From: Anagrus nilaparvatae
Taxonomy: Eukaryota > Arthropoda > Insecta > Hymenoptera > Mymaridae
Direction of reading: 5' to 3'
NCBI GenBank assembly: GCA_022575985.1
Contig: JAKSXM010000272.1
Location: 26,181,501-26,245,500 of the forward strand
DNA length: 64,000 nucleotides
Part shown: positions 13,387 through 28,240 of the stretch, in pieces
Numbering within the stretch: the first letter of the stretch is position 1
Layout of the letters: each line of letters starts with the position of its first letter
Made by a program: the position numbers and the translations under genes
The notes under the pieces: generated by a model
Told to the model about the DNA's origin: nothing
Seen by the model: only the letters and a program-made list of their open reading frames with translations
The model's database searches: none

Positions 13387-14489
13387 GGACTAAAAAATAT
13401 TCATATTTTTCCTCTTATACTTATATTTATGCATTTTTTGCTTAAGTGTGTGTATGTGTAAAGGTAAATTTATTTATTTAATTATTTTTTTTCTTTATTG
13501 TTGTTAAATGTCTACAATGTCAAATTTTTTTATTTATTTTTTATTTTATTTTAAAATTTTAATTGTTATTGTATTACATTACAATACAATATTTATAATT
13601 ATTTAAAAAAATATTTTACTCCAAAATTTTTCAACTCCGAAATTTTTAAAATTGTTTTGACTCCAAAATTTAATAATTTTATTCAATATTTTTTCACAAT
13701 AAATTGCATACCTATTTAAAATATCGAATAAAATATAAACAAATAATCCAATAAAATACGTAATTTCTATTCAGAAGAGACACAAAGCATCTCTCACGAA
13801 TCATAAATAAATTCGTTACATAAACAAAAAATCTTTCAAAATCAATGTCAGCATCTTTTAAGAATCCATAAATTAAAAACCACCTATCATAAAAAAAGTT
13901 AATAATTTTATTACCAAAAAGTAAATAAAAAATATTTCTAAGTAGGTATTTAAAAAAAAAAAAAGAAAAGAAATAATTAATCATTTAAAAAAGAAAACAC
14001 GTCATATTTATTTTAGTATATATTTCATTTCGGAGCAAAAAAACTTCCTTCCTAACCTCAAAAATCTCATCAAATAAAATACTTGTTATATTCCTTTACA
14101 CAGTATACTTTGTAAATGTATTTAAAAACACACACATACTAATAAAAATATCACCTTTCTTTATTTAATAAAAAAATTATTCTATCTTTTTTTAACTCAC
14201 GCCTTTTAACACATTCGGTTATTCCCAGGATATAATAATAATAATAATAATAACATTGTAGTACCGGAGCAATATGTACAAAAATAAAAAAAGGGGGATA
14301 AAAGGGGAATGCATATAAACGTATGTAATAATAAGAAAAACAATGACAGATAAATATCTATTATCTCTTTTCATTTAGTGCGCAAATACACATACAAATA
14401 CATACATAAAATTATTCGATTACACCGCGGGATAAATAATAATAATAAAAAAAAAGGGAATAACAAAATGTATTTTCAATACAAAATAT

Positions 14490-14575
14490 TATAGGCGCGC
14501 CTTGATGTCCAAGAGAGCCAAAGACCGCAGCAGCGCGTCGGTTAACGGTGCAATTACGGCCGGTCGATCGACAAA
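14490..14575. promoter_or_regulatory. GC-rich island, candidate enok promoter or 5' exon
   Basis: Contains GGCGCGCC, several CpGs and CGGCCGG in a region otherwise near 20% GC. It sits 3.7 kb upstream of the enok ATG on an interval with no other gene. CpG-containing islands in AT-rich insect genomes often mark transcription starts. No TATA box or initiator can be assigned with certainty. Confidence 0.3.
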
Positions 14576-16254
14576 TGCATCTCTATCTCTTTTTATTACA
14601 TAAAAAAATGTAAAAACCTTGTTAAATTATTTCACTTACTCATATACTGTAATAAATTTTGTTATTTTAACTCTTTAAATTTTTTATTATTTAATTTGTT
14701 TTTTTAAATATTTATTATTTAATTTGATATGCATTTAAATTAAATAATATTTAATGTATGAGAAGAGAAAAATAATGCAATAATTTAAAGTAAATATTTA
14801 TTATCATGATACATAATAATAATGATGATAATGCAAGAGAACATTCCGAGGAAAGTATATTTTTTTTTTATAAAAAAAACAGCAGACAAGAAAGAGAGAT
14901 AAAAGAGGAGTAATTTATCCGGAGAGGAGTCAGCCATTTTGGGGCCACCCGATATGAAAAGAGGATATCAATCTCGTGTAAAAAGAATATAATGATTGGA
15001 AAAAAATTATGTCACGATCAATCCATATTTTTGTATCACTAAAATAATAAAAAGAAAGAAAAAAAAAACGTTTATATTAAACTTCCCCTCATTTAACGTA
15101 CTTTGTGTATGTATATGTAAGTATATTAAATGTATATTCAAATATACACGTTGCGTGCTCCAAAAAATATACCTATATTTTATAACGAATGCGCGGCTTT
15201 CGATTGCCGTCGGATAGGTGAGGGTAAAAAAAAAAAGAATAAAAAAAAAGTTACTGGACAGATTGAGAAAAATGTCATAATTTTATAAAAATACATTTTT
15301 TTAAAAATATTTAAAAATATTACCTATTATTTCTATACGTACAATTTTTCTATTCAATGTTCCTGCATTAATATGTACTTTAAAAAATATACTTTTTTAA
15401 TTTTCCGTCGGACAGCTTATTGAGCTGCCTTTTTTATTTTAATAATTAATATCACAATAATATAGAACTCTTTTTTTTAACACACTTTAAAACACACAAT
15501 TCTTTTATTTTTTTACAAGTAAAAATAAATAACTTATTATTATTCACGCACGTACACGCACCGCATTAATAACTCTGGTTTTAATATATTAAATATTTTT
15601 TTCTTTATACATTATTTACATAAAAAATAAAATTTTAAATTATCGTATTTAGGTACAACTTTCTCCAAAAAAAAATTAAAATATTATATTTTTGGATCGT
15701 TTATATATTATATTACATGCATTTATATTATATTTTTATATATAAAAATTCTCTTCTTTTACATGAACCGACGGCTGACTAAAACTGTTTCTTTTATATA
15801 TATTAAAATATACGATGGAAAAAAAAATAACTGAACGAGTAAGCGAGATATTAAATTTTATATGTTAGTTTTATATATAATACAACTTCTTTCTCCATTT
15901 TTATATGCCTCCTTTTTTTTTTGTATATTCTCCCTTCTTTATTTTACGTGCTTTTGACGAGATGTCTCACGCGTACAATCAAACATATATCACTATGTGT
16001 ATATATTATTGTAGCAAAATATCGTCGATTCAATTTTTTTGCACATACTTATACTATACACAAACAAAACGATATACTTAATAAAAAAATATACAAAATT
16101 AACAATAAGACAGTTTATGTCCGTTTTTTGTTTAAACAAATTAATATTTTTTAAAACTTTTTACGCGCGTTTTTAACAATACAATGGCATCAAATGTAAT
16201 AATAAAGTAAATATATATAGGTGTATATACAAAAAAAAAGTAAAAATACTGGCG

Positions 16255-16380
16255 TCACATTTCATATAATAACAGGAGGTTACCCACTTGACAAAGATGG
16301 CCGGTTTTTCTCAAAAGTTTTATGCTATTGCGCATCTACTCGGCGAGTTGATTGCGCCGATATCCCTGTCTATATTGCAT
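16255..16380. promoter_or_regulatory. GC-richer island with AAGATGGCCG motif
   Basis: Holds AAAGATGGCCGG (resembling the YY1/Pho core in metazoan promoters), GGCGAGTTG and GCGCCGATATC in AT-rich surroundings. It lies between the Adk 3' end and enok, so a distal enok start is the simplest reading. A spurious plus-strand frame (16221-16475) runs through it without a recognisable domain. Confidence 0.3.
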
Positions 16381-17864
16381 ATAGTATGTGTAATAAGAAA
16401 AAGATAAAGAATAAAATTACCTTTGTAAATTTATATATGGGGAAATCCTATTATCTTTATCATATTCATATTTAAGCATATGAAATACAATGCAATATGC
16501 GTTAAAAGTTGCAAGTACTTTTTATTAAAAGGATGTACTACACAATATGTACCAAGGTATAGTATATTACTTATTATGTAGTACACAAAGGTAGGATAAA
16601 AAGGGGGAAATAAACGAGAAAGGAATTACTCGTTTTAAGTCTTCAAAAATGATGTTTTTTATCTTCCTAAACATTATAACCAAACAGCCTAAATACGTTC
16701 ACAAGATTAAAAAGATTTTAAATGACCTTTCCCTATTGACCTTTCTATTCAATTTAGGTATTTTATTGAGTTCAATGTTTTCCTTTAAATTCGCTATATA
16801 TTGCTATTTATACCTATTGAAGATTTTGCAATTCAAAATTTTTCTTAAATTTATAAATTCAAAACAAGTTTTTTTTTTATAATAATATAAAGTTAATTTT
16901 GAGTTTTTTATGCAAACAATGAAAATTTCATCAAATTTAAAGTAACATTTAAAAAAAATTAGATTTAAAAAATAAAAATTATTTACTACAAGTAAATGCA
17001 ATAAAAATAACTGTTATTGGCATGAAATAAATTTCAAACAAATTTTGTCAAAATATTTTTCAAATTCTAATTTTTTTTTTTAAATAAAAAATAAAAAACC
17101 AGAAATCAAATAAACAAGGAATATGAAAACAACCGCGCAAGTATATGACATATAAGTATTTTCTCCCCTTTATAGAATATTATGTCCTAATAAAATTATT
17201 GATTTTTTTTTTATTACTTTTGATGAAATTTATTTTATTTAGACAGGTTTTTTTTCCACATTATTATTTTTACACTTAAAAAATAATGGTAACCTGATTT
17301 ACTTTCAATTTTATATTATGCATGGATAAATCGTTTTTTATAAAGTTGTTAAATAAAAATTACAATAAAATACACTATTGAATTATTAATCATTAACAAA
17401 ATATTTTAACGTTTTACATATTTTTATAATCCAACAATTTTTATAAATGTTAACAATATTTAACGGATACTTAATAACAAATTGCTTTTGTACAAATTAA
17501 AAAAATATTGAATACATATTATATAAAATTTTGAATTTCAGCTAACTTACAATATATGGCCTTACTATCAATTGTACTTACAAAACATTTTCTTTTTGTA
17601 ATTAGTCAAGATTTAAATACATATATTTTTCAAATATTTTAAATTTACAATAAGCTCATCTATTTTACATTTTATTTAAAAAATATAAAAAATCCTATAA
17701 AAATATTTTATTGAACAAAGTTTTTTAAATAAAACTTTGTTATTTATTTTATTCATATTCTCGTTAAAAAAAAGAATTGACCTATATTATACTAATCTTT
17801 CTTGACAAAAATTTTTTTTATTTTTTAAGTACTTAACAGCCAGTATCACAACCAAAACTGTTTT

Positions 17865-19700
<1,836 letters not shown>

Positions 19701-22293
19701 TTCAATCATTTTCAATTTATACTGTTACTAATTAAATTATTCTAAAGACTAGGCTAACAAGTTTTATGAATGAAATCGGAGTAAATTTGCAGACTGACGA
19801 TCATCTATTATTATAATCAGCAATAAAGTTTTGTATATCTATATCTATTCAACAGTCTTACCTCGGTCTATACGCTATGTGGAAGAATATTTAAAATTTT
19901 TTTCCAAGGCAAGCTGGCAAGATAAGAATAATTGTTTCGTTGTTATATAAACCGGCTGATACAACAGAAGCAGTCACATGACTTGATAACAGCATAATAA
20001 TGAAAAAAATGCTGATAAAAAAAATGATAACGTGCATATTATATGAACTTTGATGTACAGTATAATCTGAGTATATATTTGCTTAACTTTATACTGAGTT
20101 TATTTAATTAATGATTGCGTTTATTTTATTTATCTCATTTAAATATTATATTTTACAATTATATTGTGTAATAAGTAAATTATTAATGTAATTTATTAAT
20201 TCTTGTTTATTGCATTTTGCTGTATTTTTTTATTTAGCTTTAATATTTTGTAATTTAAATTTGTATTTTTTATCAGCTCATTTTCAAGTATCTCAAAATA
20301 AAAAAATCAATATTATATTCAATAAATTTTTATTAGGAGTTATTTTTAAGGATTGGGATATGAAAAGGTGTAAAAATAAAACAATAAACAGTACTTATTG
20401 TTGTAAAAAATTGTATTTTATTGAATTTTTTTATAAAGTTGTTTTTATGCTTTTAACAATTAAAATTTTTAACTTACCAATTTTATTTATTTAAAATTAA
20501 TTTTAATTCTACTTAAAATATCTTTTTTTTAAATTTAAATAGCAATTTGAATTTCATTAACATAATTCACATAATAATTATTAAAACAAGAAATATTGAA
20601 TGTTAAAAAAAAAAAATAAATAAATAATTTTTTAAATTATAAAATACAACAAATTATTACTTTTCTTTCAAGTAATCTATTTTCTTCTCCATTACTTAAT
20701 ATTCGACTTGCCTTTCTGAATTTTACAGAGCGATGCTCATTTATGTTCAGTTTACATAAAGAGTGAATCAAATAAAATTTTTCATCAGAGTATTCTAATT
20801 TTTATAACTTTTCCTTCAGCTTACTCTTATGAATCCATAACTGCTACTCCTATATGCATGACATCATATAATAAAAAAAAAAAAAACAATTAAAAATAAA
20901 ATTAAAAAAAAATTTATTGTTTATATTTTTTTTATAATATATATTTTATTTTTTTCTTTTTCGAATCAGATAAATAAATTTTTATGAAAAATATATATTA
21001 TAAATTAGCCAGTCAGTTATTTAAAAAAATGGTTTATTTAAATTAGATTGGTTAATTTATTTAATTAGCGGAGTCAAAAAGTATCTCCTAATGTTCTTGA
21101 AATTTCAATTGTTTAAACCACTCGAAGTCCTGTAGTTTAAAAAGACACAGAATTTTAAAGCGGTTTTACAGCTTGAAAAATCTGGAATTTTATTTTGACA
21201 ATTGATAATACTAATAAAAGAATTATACAATTTTTATAATAACATCCTGGCTAATTATAATTAATAAAAATAATATCAATTAATATTTATAAATAAAAAA
21301 GGTCACCGATTCATATATAAAAAACGATCAGACGACGGAGGAGTGTAGAGAGACGACGACGTTGAATTATTGTGCTGACGTTATAGATAGATATAATAAA
21401 ATTCACGACGACTTTGTCGAAAATTTTCTTCGCTTTATTATATACATTTGTGTCTTGATACCCATCATCCGGAAATCCGTCTTCTCGCCAATTGGTTTAA
21501 ATTATGGATAAGACAATACAAATACAATACGTTCAATATCGAAATTTTAAAAATTTTATTTTAACTTGTTCCTTACTGTGCTAATAATTAAAAGTATAAA
21601 TTATCTTATATCTTGAATATTAGAGGAATTAGTTTTTTATCGGTCGAATACCTCTTTATTTTAGGTGTATGTATATATAAGAATAATATAAGTTTAAATG
21701 ACCTGCTTTGTTTTTTTTTTTTATCTATACTCATTGTACACAAAACTTATACTTATAGAACCTACTTTTCTAGAAATTTTTTTTTTTTTAATTTTACATT
21801 TAACGAAAATTGTAAATAGTATCAGTACAATTTTTAAACAAAAAATATAACATTTTCGAAAATATGATAAAACCCAAAATAAACTTCTTTATTATGCTAT
21901 AGTGATAATCATTAAATGAACACAAATAAGATTTCAATATAATTTACACAAGAAAAGATTATCATTATAGTGTATAAAGTGAAATTCTAATATTTTGGAT
22001 GCAATACAGGACCGATATAGGAATATTTTATTCAATAATAAAAAAAATTTATTTAATAATCATTTATCGAGTCTTTTTTTAATGATTTATGTATAAATAT
22101 TTTCATCGTATATAAAAATTGTGTAAAATAGTATTCAATTATTTAAAATTATATAATACAAATGCTTTCGTCTAATATTTTATAATACATAAAAACTAAT
22201 TTATATATATATATTTATATATAATAGTAAGTAGTTATACGTTAATGAACTTTATTTATTTAACGTAAAAGTTGTAAAGTTGAAGATTATTAT
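19701..22293. other. Adk upstream region
   Basis: About 2.6 kb between Adk exon 1 and the 3'-most lark exon. AT-rich, with no recognisable protein. A GC-richer patch at 21325-21375 (ACGACGGAGGAG..GACGACGACG) is the clearest candidate for an Adk promoter or an upstream Adk exon. Confidence 0.4.
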
Positions 22294-22459
22294 TTAATAA
22301 GCTTTAAATTTATAATCTACATTTGGATAACGAGTAAGCATACTACTATTATTCATATTATTCATATTACTCGGATTCCTATTATTAATATTATTATTGC
22401 CATAACCGTGTGGTACCATTCCATTTCCATTATTACTTCTGAAATCTCCACCATTAGAT
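22294..22459 (-). CDS. lark: possible alternative last exon of lark paralogue 1
   Basis: A good acceptor (tttatccag) leads into an open segment that continues in phase from lark exon 5 (or exon 4), both of which end with AG awaiting one base. It encodes 55 residues, Asn/Gly/Met-rich (starting SNGGDFRSNN, ending PNVDYKFKAY), then TAA. Using it in place of the 25417-25363 exon would give a 372-aa isoform. A poly(A)-like AATAAA (minus strand) lies about 45 bases further on, near 22246. The Asn-rich composition resembles low-complexity RNA-binding tails. No counterpart was seen after lark paralogue 2. Whether it is alternative to, or replaces, the conserved exon cannot be decided from DNA alone. 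Confidence 0.6.
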
Positions 22460-24255
22460 CTGGATAAAACAAAATTTCAAACAGAAGTAAAAAAAAAACC
22501 AAAAAAAAGATTTACTCGCTTTGTTAAAATAAAATTTCTTAACCGACAATGTGAACATTTATAAGGCTCATGCTTAAATAGTAACTACTTTAATTTTATT
22601 TTTACTTATATTATTACCACAAAAATAGAATATACACCTTTATTGACAAAACTAAATGTAAATTAAAAATTTTCTGTTTTTATAACAAAAACTAATAAAA
22701 TATTTAGTTTACATTTTTAATTAAAAATAGATACATACTCCTAAATACTAAAATCAAGTTATATTTTGAATGAATATTAGTTCATTCTTGTATTTATACC
22801 TAATTTATACACTGTTAATAATTTTATCATCTTTACTATCCGATATAGTGTAAGCTTTATAGGAAAATTTTAAAACATTAATAATTCTAATGCTAAATAA
22901 CGAATAATTATTAACAGCATATACGTTTAACTTATAAGAACCCAAAACCTATAAAATAAACTTACAATTAATTTATAGGATTAATTTAAATAAATAAATA
23001 TATCTTGAAGGAATAACTTTTATTTATGTTAATATCTACACAACCTAACGAATTGAGAAATAAAAAAAAAAGATAGAAAGTAGATTATAGCATACATCGA
23101 TATAGAATTATCATAGGTAAAATGCAATTTATATATATATTTTGTTAACCATTTACAATTCAGTAAAAAGATTTTTTCTTTTTTTTGTCGGCTATTCGCG
23201 AACGTAGTCGCGGTTTTTTTTTTACCAGCCGTTTTCTTATTTGTTTTTTAATTTTTTTGTCATTTTTTTACGACGCAGGAAGCCATTTTAGCTATGTAAA
23301 TGAACGGATAAAATATTTTTAAAGATTTTTCTTCTTTTCTTCAATTATTATTTTTTTTCACCTGTTGTTGAGCTTAAATTAATTATACAAATATACTTGA
23401 AAATTTTGGTTAATTAAAAAATATTTAATTAAACGTACACTTAAAATCTAACTTATCAACTATTTTACAATTTTTTTGAGGAATAAGTCACTGGATTTTT
23501 CTTTTACTTTAGTCAGGAATAGAATATTGTACAGGATACAATACAAGATAATGGCTTTAAGAGGATCAAAATATCAGATTTATCTTAATTTAAAATTACA
23601 TTGAATTATACATTGCGCTTTATATAAACTTTTATGAATTACAGTATCAAAAAAATTAAGTTATCACATGACAAGTAACAATCAATTGTTATTTACTTTC
23701 TTTCTTTCATTCATGTAATCACTTAATTTAAATTAACCCTATATTTTATCTAATATTTAGATAGCATTTAAAGTTAATCATCAAAATCAATCAGTTTGTC
23801 ACATTTAATATAAGTGCAACAAAATATTTAAAAATTAAAATTTCTAAATCACAAATTAATTAACAAAAGAAAAAAAAATTGATTTTCAAATTCTTTAATT
23901 TAAAAATATTATAAATCTGAAGTTAAATTTTATCAAAAAACTTTAAATAGAAATTTTTTTTTAGCAACACTGAATGTAAATACTTGATTATAAATCATAA
24001 TAATTATGCATACATAAAAATATTTTTTTAAATAAAACGTAGTTTAAAACAAGTAAATGCTATAATAAAATAGCAATAAAAGAAAATTCATGCGTCAAAC
24101 TCATATATTAATATGTATGCATTTTTATTGAATAATATATATAAAGGAATGGATAATAAAAATTATTTATAATTATTAACTGTCAATTAGTTAAGCAAGG
24201 GCCTGTATCAATATTAAATAAAATCTGGTAATATTATCTTGACCTTAATTGTAGT

Positions 24256-25038
24256 CAGTGCCGGATTTACTGTGTAGGCACGGTCTAAGGCACCCCACAA
24301 AATTGGGACTATAAAATTGTCTTTTTAAATTTATTATACTGAAACTAAATAACCTAAGAAGCAAATTATTTTAATAATAAAAAAGAAAATAAATTAGTTT
24401 TAAAATTTTAAATTAAAACTTTTTTGACTTATCATCCTTAATTTAATTTCGCGTGTAAATTTGAACTTTACCTACGAACTGACTGGACGATTTTATTCAA
24501 ATGCTAGCTACCTCCAATAGTTCATTACAACACATGGCAAGAAGAAAAGAGAATGGCCCAAATTGCACGTAAATTACCCTCCGAGGAGAAGCCGAGGGTG
24601 GTAAACTGCGATTTGGGGCATTCTTTTTTATTGCCAAGGGTTGTATAAAATTTTTCTGGTCTGCGACCCGAAATCACGTATTTCCCGGATGCGCAGCGTC
24701 CGGCAAAGACGTGTTTTCTCGTCACACACGCAGAAAATTTTTATATAACCGTTCTTTATTTTTATCGCCATGTGTTGTAATAACCAATGTATAAATTTTG
24801 TATAAAAAAGTATGGTTTTGTTTGTATTAAAATAGCGCTTAGCATCTCGTCCTGAATGCAAAGTAAGCTCCAGAAAATGTTTTCTTCTCGCACAAGCGTT
24901 TTTTCAAAAGGAATTATTGCTATCCTTTTTTTCGCCTCTAAAAATTATAAAAAAATTTCCCCAACCGAAAATGTATCGAATTTTATAGTCATGGGCCAAT
25001 TTAAGTGCCTACAGACCACAGTCCTTAATCCGGCACTG
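24256..25038. mobile_element. non-autonomous hAT element with perfect 8-bp target duplication
   Basis: The ends are CAGTGCCGGATTTACTG on the left and, reverse-complemented, CAGTGCCGGATTAAGGAC on the right. Both are flanked by the same eight bases ATTGTAGT (24248-24255 and 25039-25046), the diagnostic hAT footprint. The subterminal word GTAGGCAC is also shared by both ends. It is 783 bp with no transposase frame. It carries a nested double-hairpin repeat at 24525-24780 and lies in the distal lark 1 intron. The intact target duplication suggests a fairly recent insertion. Confidence 0.88.
24525..24780. repeat. double-hairpin repeat, copy 1 (inside the hAT element)
   Basis: Hairpin A spans about 24525-24646. 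Its arms include TTACAACACATGGC and GCACGTAAATTACC pairing with GGTAAACTGCGATTTGGGG, around a mutated apex GGAGAAGCC. Hairpin B spans about 24648-24742 (TTTTTCTGGTCTGCGACC against CACACGCAGAAAA). A third partial arm, ending GCCATGTGTTGTAA, closes the element as a perfect match to its start. It is the only copy with this extra closing arm. Confidence 0.75.
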
Positions 25039-25229
25039 ATTGTAGTATATCTTCGATGATCCTTTTATAATCAGACCTTTGCATGTGCAGATTGACAGTT
25101 TTGACATATTATATTAAATATTCAGAAAAAAAGCGAAAAACTAATAATAATAATAATAATATACCATATAATAAAATTGTTTTTTTTTTTTACTGTTGAA
25201 ACGACGATAAACGTTGACGAACCATATTG

Positions 25230-25362
25230 TTATTATATTTTTCCGTTTTCCGACGAGGCTTCCTGCTACTTTTCGACGAAACAACGTGTGTGTTTGTAAC
25301 CGCCGTGTTTTTGGATTCTGATATCCCGATAGATTGGACCGAATCCGGACGCGTTTCGCTTT
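25230..25362 (-). promoter_or_regulatory. conserved 3' UTR blocks of lark 1
   Basis: Directly after the stop codon of the conserved last exon. Read on minus, it shares CGGATTCGGTC, CGGTTAC, AGCAGGAAGCC, CGTCGG and TGGTTCGTC, in the same order, with the matching region of lark 2 (31330-31536). It is GC-richer than its surroundings. As it is non-coding in both genes, it is likely a shared RNA regulatory segment. Confidence 0.6.
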
Positions 25363-28240
25363 TTAGTATGGAGCGAACCGTCTAGTACCGAGCGGCGATG
25401 GCCCTCGCATTCCTGGTCTGGTAATCAAAAGTTTTTTACACGTGAATTATTATAATAATTAAGTAATTTTACGTTAAAATTTTTTTTTTTTATTTCACGT
25501 TTAAGTATATAAATTTTTTTATATGATAAATAAATATTAAAAAAAAAAAGAAAATAATTAGAAATATTAGTAAAATAATACTTTATAGAAATTAAAGTTA
25601 GTAATTTAATGACTAGAAATAATGTTTTTAAGTATATAAATTCAAAAAAAAATAATGATTGCAATTTATGAATATAAAAATAAATATAGAAAAAAATTAA
25701 TTTGGTTGGTGTGGTGTTGTATACCTAATAATTATGATCACTTACCTACGATCATCGAATGTATCTCGACTGAAGTCCTCGTACATGCCTCGACTATAAA
25801 ATAATCGAAACAGTCAAAATCAAACATTGTTTTCTTTACTTTTTTTTTTTTTGTTTTTTCATTATTCATAGCTTAACTTTGTGAAAATTATTTTTTTTTT
25901 AAATGTGAATTCTTGTTTGTATTAATGATTCTAGATCTAAAATTCATTTTTAAAAAAGGACTGAATACAAAGCTCATGCAAAATTAATAATAGAATTAAT
26001 TCATTATATTTATGTACATAACAATAACTGTTATAATAAACAAATACGAACTAATAGTATATTACGACCCATGGCCAGAAAAATAAAGAATGTCCCAAAT
26101 CGCACGTAAATTACCTTCCGAGGCGAAGCCGAGGATGGTAAACTGCGATTTGGGGCATTCTTTTTTTATGGCCCAGGGTCGTATACGATTTTTCTGCATC
26201 AGTGGCGAGAAAACACGTCTTTGCCGGACGCGCAGCGGCCGGGAAATACGTGCTTTCTGGCCGCTGACCAGAAAAAATATGATAACTACTTTTTCAAAAA
26301 ATAAAAAAAATTAGAATCAAACACAAGCTTAATTTATACTAATTTTAGTTTAAAAATAATTTTTAATTGATTTTAAATTAATTAAATTTAATTTTAATTT
26401 TATACTAATTTAAGTTTCTAACTTAATTTTAAACTTTAAAATTAGTTTTTTTTTTGTTATTTAAATTATAACCTCAGATAAATTTTTTAATTTTTCAAAA
26501 AATTTTCTTAGCCCGTTAAAATTTTTAAATCTAAATTTAAATTTCACAAGTTTAGCCATGAATAAGAATTGTTTCAACTTTTTGTTGATACACAGAAACT
26601 TTTTTTTTTAAACATTCTGCTATAATGTTAGATATTTTTAAAACCATGCATTTTTGGAAATTAAATTTATGTTACAGCAATCTTGTTAATTGAATTTTAA
26701 AAATGAGTGTTTTTATACTTGAAATTGGATCAATACTAAGCAGTTTAAAATACCACACCAACCTTAAGAATTTTTGTCTATATGGATAAAATAATAGATT
26801 AAATTCGCTTACACTACATCTTTAAGAACATCAACTATCTTTCATTGTTAAAGTATACTTGAGAGTACACTTGCATATTTGTATACCAATATAAAATAAA
26901 TGGGGGGGGGAGGGGATGAAATAATATTTTAAGAAAAAATTAAAAGCACAGCAAGCAAATACAGTCAAATATTCTTATAAACGAATTAAATAAATAAAAA
27001 AAAAATAATAATAATTAATCCAGCCTAAATGTTCACAATGTTAAGCCATATGAATATTTTCGAAATACATATAAAAAGTCTTACCTGAATCTACCACTGT
27101 TAGCTGGTGGGGGTGGAGAACGACGGCTAAACATGCCATAGTCTTCACCACCTCGAGAGAAACCTCCATCTCTCATTGAACCCATGCCTAATAAAAAAAT
27201 AAATAATGTATAAATAAAAGAAGAAGTAAATAATTGATACACTCTCTAAGGATATTTTGTTGAATCTTACCGCCCATTTGGTAACCATTGTTATTACCCA
27301 TTCCACCCATTCCTGGAAATCTTCTTTCATATAAGTCCCTTGGCTCATTGTATCCTCCTCGTCTTTCATAATAATTTTCATATTCCTGAAAGTTAATTTT
27401 ACCAAAAAATTGAAGTTTGTTATTGTATTATAATTTGGAAACAAATATAATAATAAAATTAAATTATACCCCAAAACGACTGTTCATTAATCTTTCTCTG
27501 AGGAATGGTGGTGGTGGTGGAGGAGGGTATGGATCCCGTGGGAACATACGATCTCTGTAGCCATTTCTATCTGGACCACCTCCCATTCCTCCTTTAGGAC
27601 ACTCTTTGGACCAATGACCACCTCTTCCGCATCTATAACATTGTTCAGGATCGCCCATGCCTGGCCTCTGCCTTACTCTACTAGTTGATAATTGAACTTT
27701 CATTGGCTGACCATCAACCATTTGACCGTTTAGCTCTTTAATAGCTTCATTTACATCACCACTAGCTTCAATATGGACGAATCCATAATTGCGGACTATA
27801 TCACATTCTACAACTGTTCCAAATTTGGAAAACAATTCTCTCACTTGAGGGGCTTTAGTTTTGTCAGTAAGATTTCCAACAAAGACCTTGGTTGTTGGAG
27901 TATTGGGGCCTTTTCGACTTTTGGCTGCTTCACATTTTATTGGATTACCATGTACCATGTATCCATTAAGATTCTGGATAGCATCTCTTCCTGATTCCTC
28001 ATTCTCCATGTGCTTATTTAGTTAAAAAATCAAATTAATTAAAGCTGAATTATGAAAATTTTTATTTTTTTAAATTTAAGATTAAATTTTAAATACCACA
28101 AATCCATAATTCTTTACAACGTCGCATTCTACGACTTTTCCATATTTTTCAAAAAGTGGTTTGATATCAGCATTTTTGGTGTTGTCAGCCAAGTTGCCAA
28201 TAAAAATTTTAAAAGTACCTACTGAACTGAATCCAGGCAT
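25363..28240 (-). CDS. lark: RNA-binding protein lark, paralogue 1
   Basis: RBM4/lark family RNA-binding protein, a regulator of translation and splicing in flies and mammals. Minus-strand exons: 28240-28097, 28012-27470, 27385-27271, 27187-27085, 25793-25746 (48 bp) and 25417-25363, giving 335 aa. RRM1 starts [19 protein letters not shown] and ends NYGFV at the first intron. RRM2 has KVFVGNLT and [15 protein letters not shown] knuckle follows ([14 protein letters not shown]), then PPPPPPP and an Arg/Gly/Tyr-rich tail. The last exon encodes [17 protein letters not shown] then TAA, matched by the other copy ([15 protein letters not shown]). A splice acceptor 16 bases before the ATG points to a 5' UTR intron. 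The neighbour at 33912-31537 is a tandem paralogue on the same strand. An alternative 3' exon lies at 22459-22294. Confidence 0.93.
26063..26277. repeat. double-hairpin repeat, copy 2
   Basis: The best preserved copy. Hairpin A at 26063-26183 runs from TACGACCCATGGCC to GGCCCAGGGTCGTA with apex GGCGAAGCC. Hairpin B at 26187-26277 pairs TTTTTCTGCATCAGTGGC with GGCCGCTGACCAGAAAAA around CGGACGCGCAGCGGCCGG. It lies in intron 4 of lark 1. The open frame 26090-26314 across it is a by-product. Confidence 0.8.

Larger units (their letters stand above)
10832..17864. other. enok-Adk intergenic / enok 5' region
   Basis: About 7 kb between the enok start codon and the Adk 3' end. No protein is recognised on either strand. 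It is mostly A/T homopolymers and ATT/TAA microsatellites, with a TG run near 13336-13355 and three GC-richer islands (14490-14575, 14915-14965, 16255-16380) that may hold the enok promoter and non-coding first exons. A small hairpin, AACCAAGGC-GATGAT-GCCTTGGTT, lies just upstream of the enok ATG at about 10889-10912. Confidence 0.5.

Noticed and set aside
26090..26314. 74-codon frame with [13 protein letters not shown] as a gene
   Set aside because: Entirely inside a double-hairpin repeat; parallel frames occur in the other copies.
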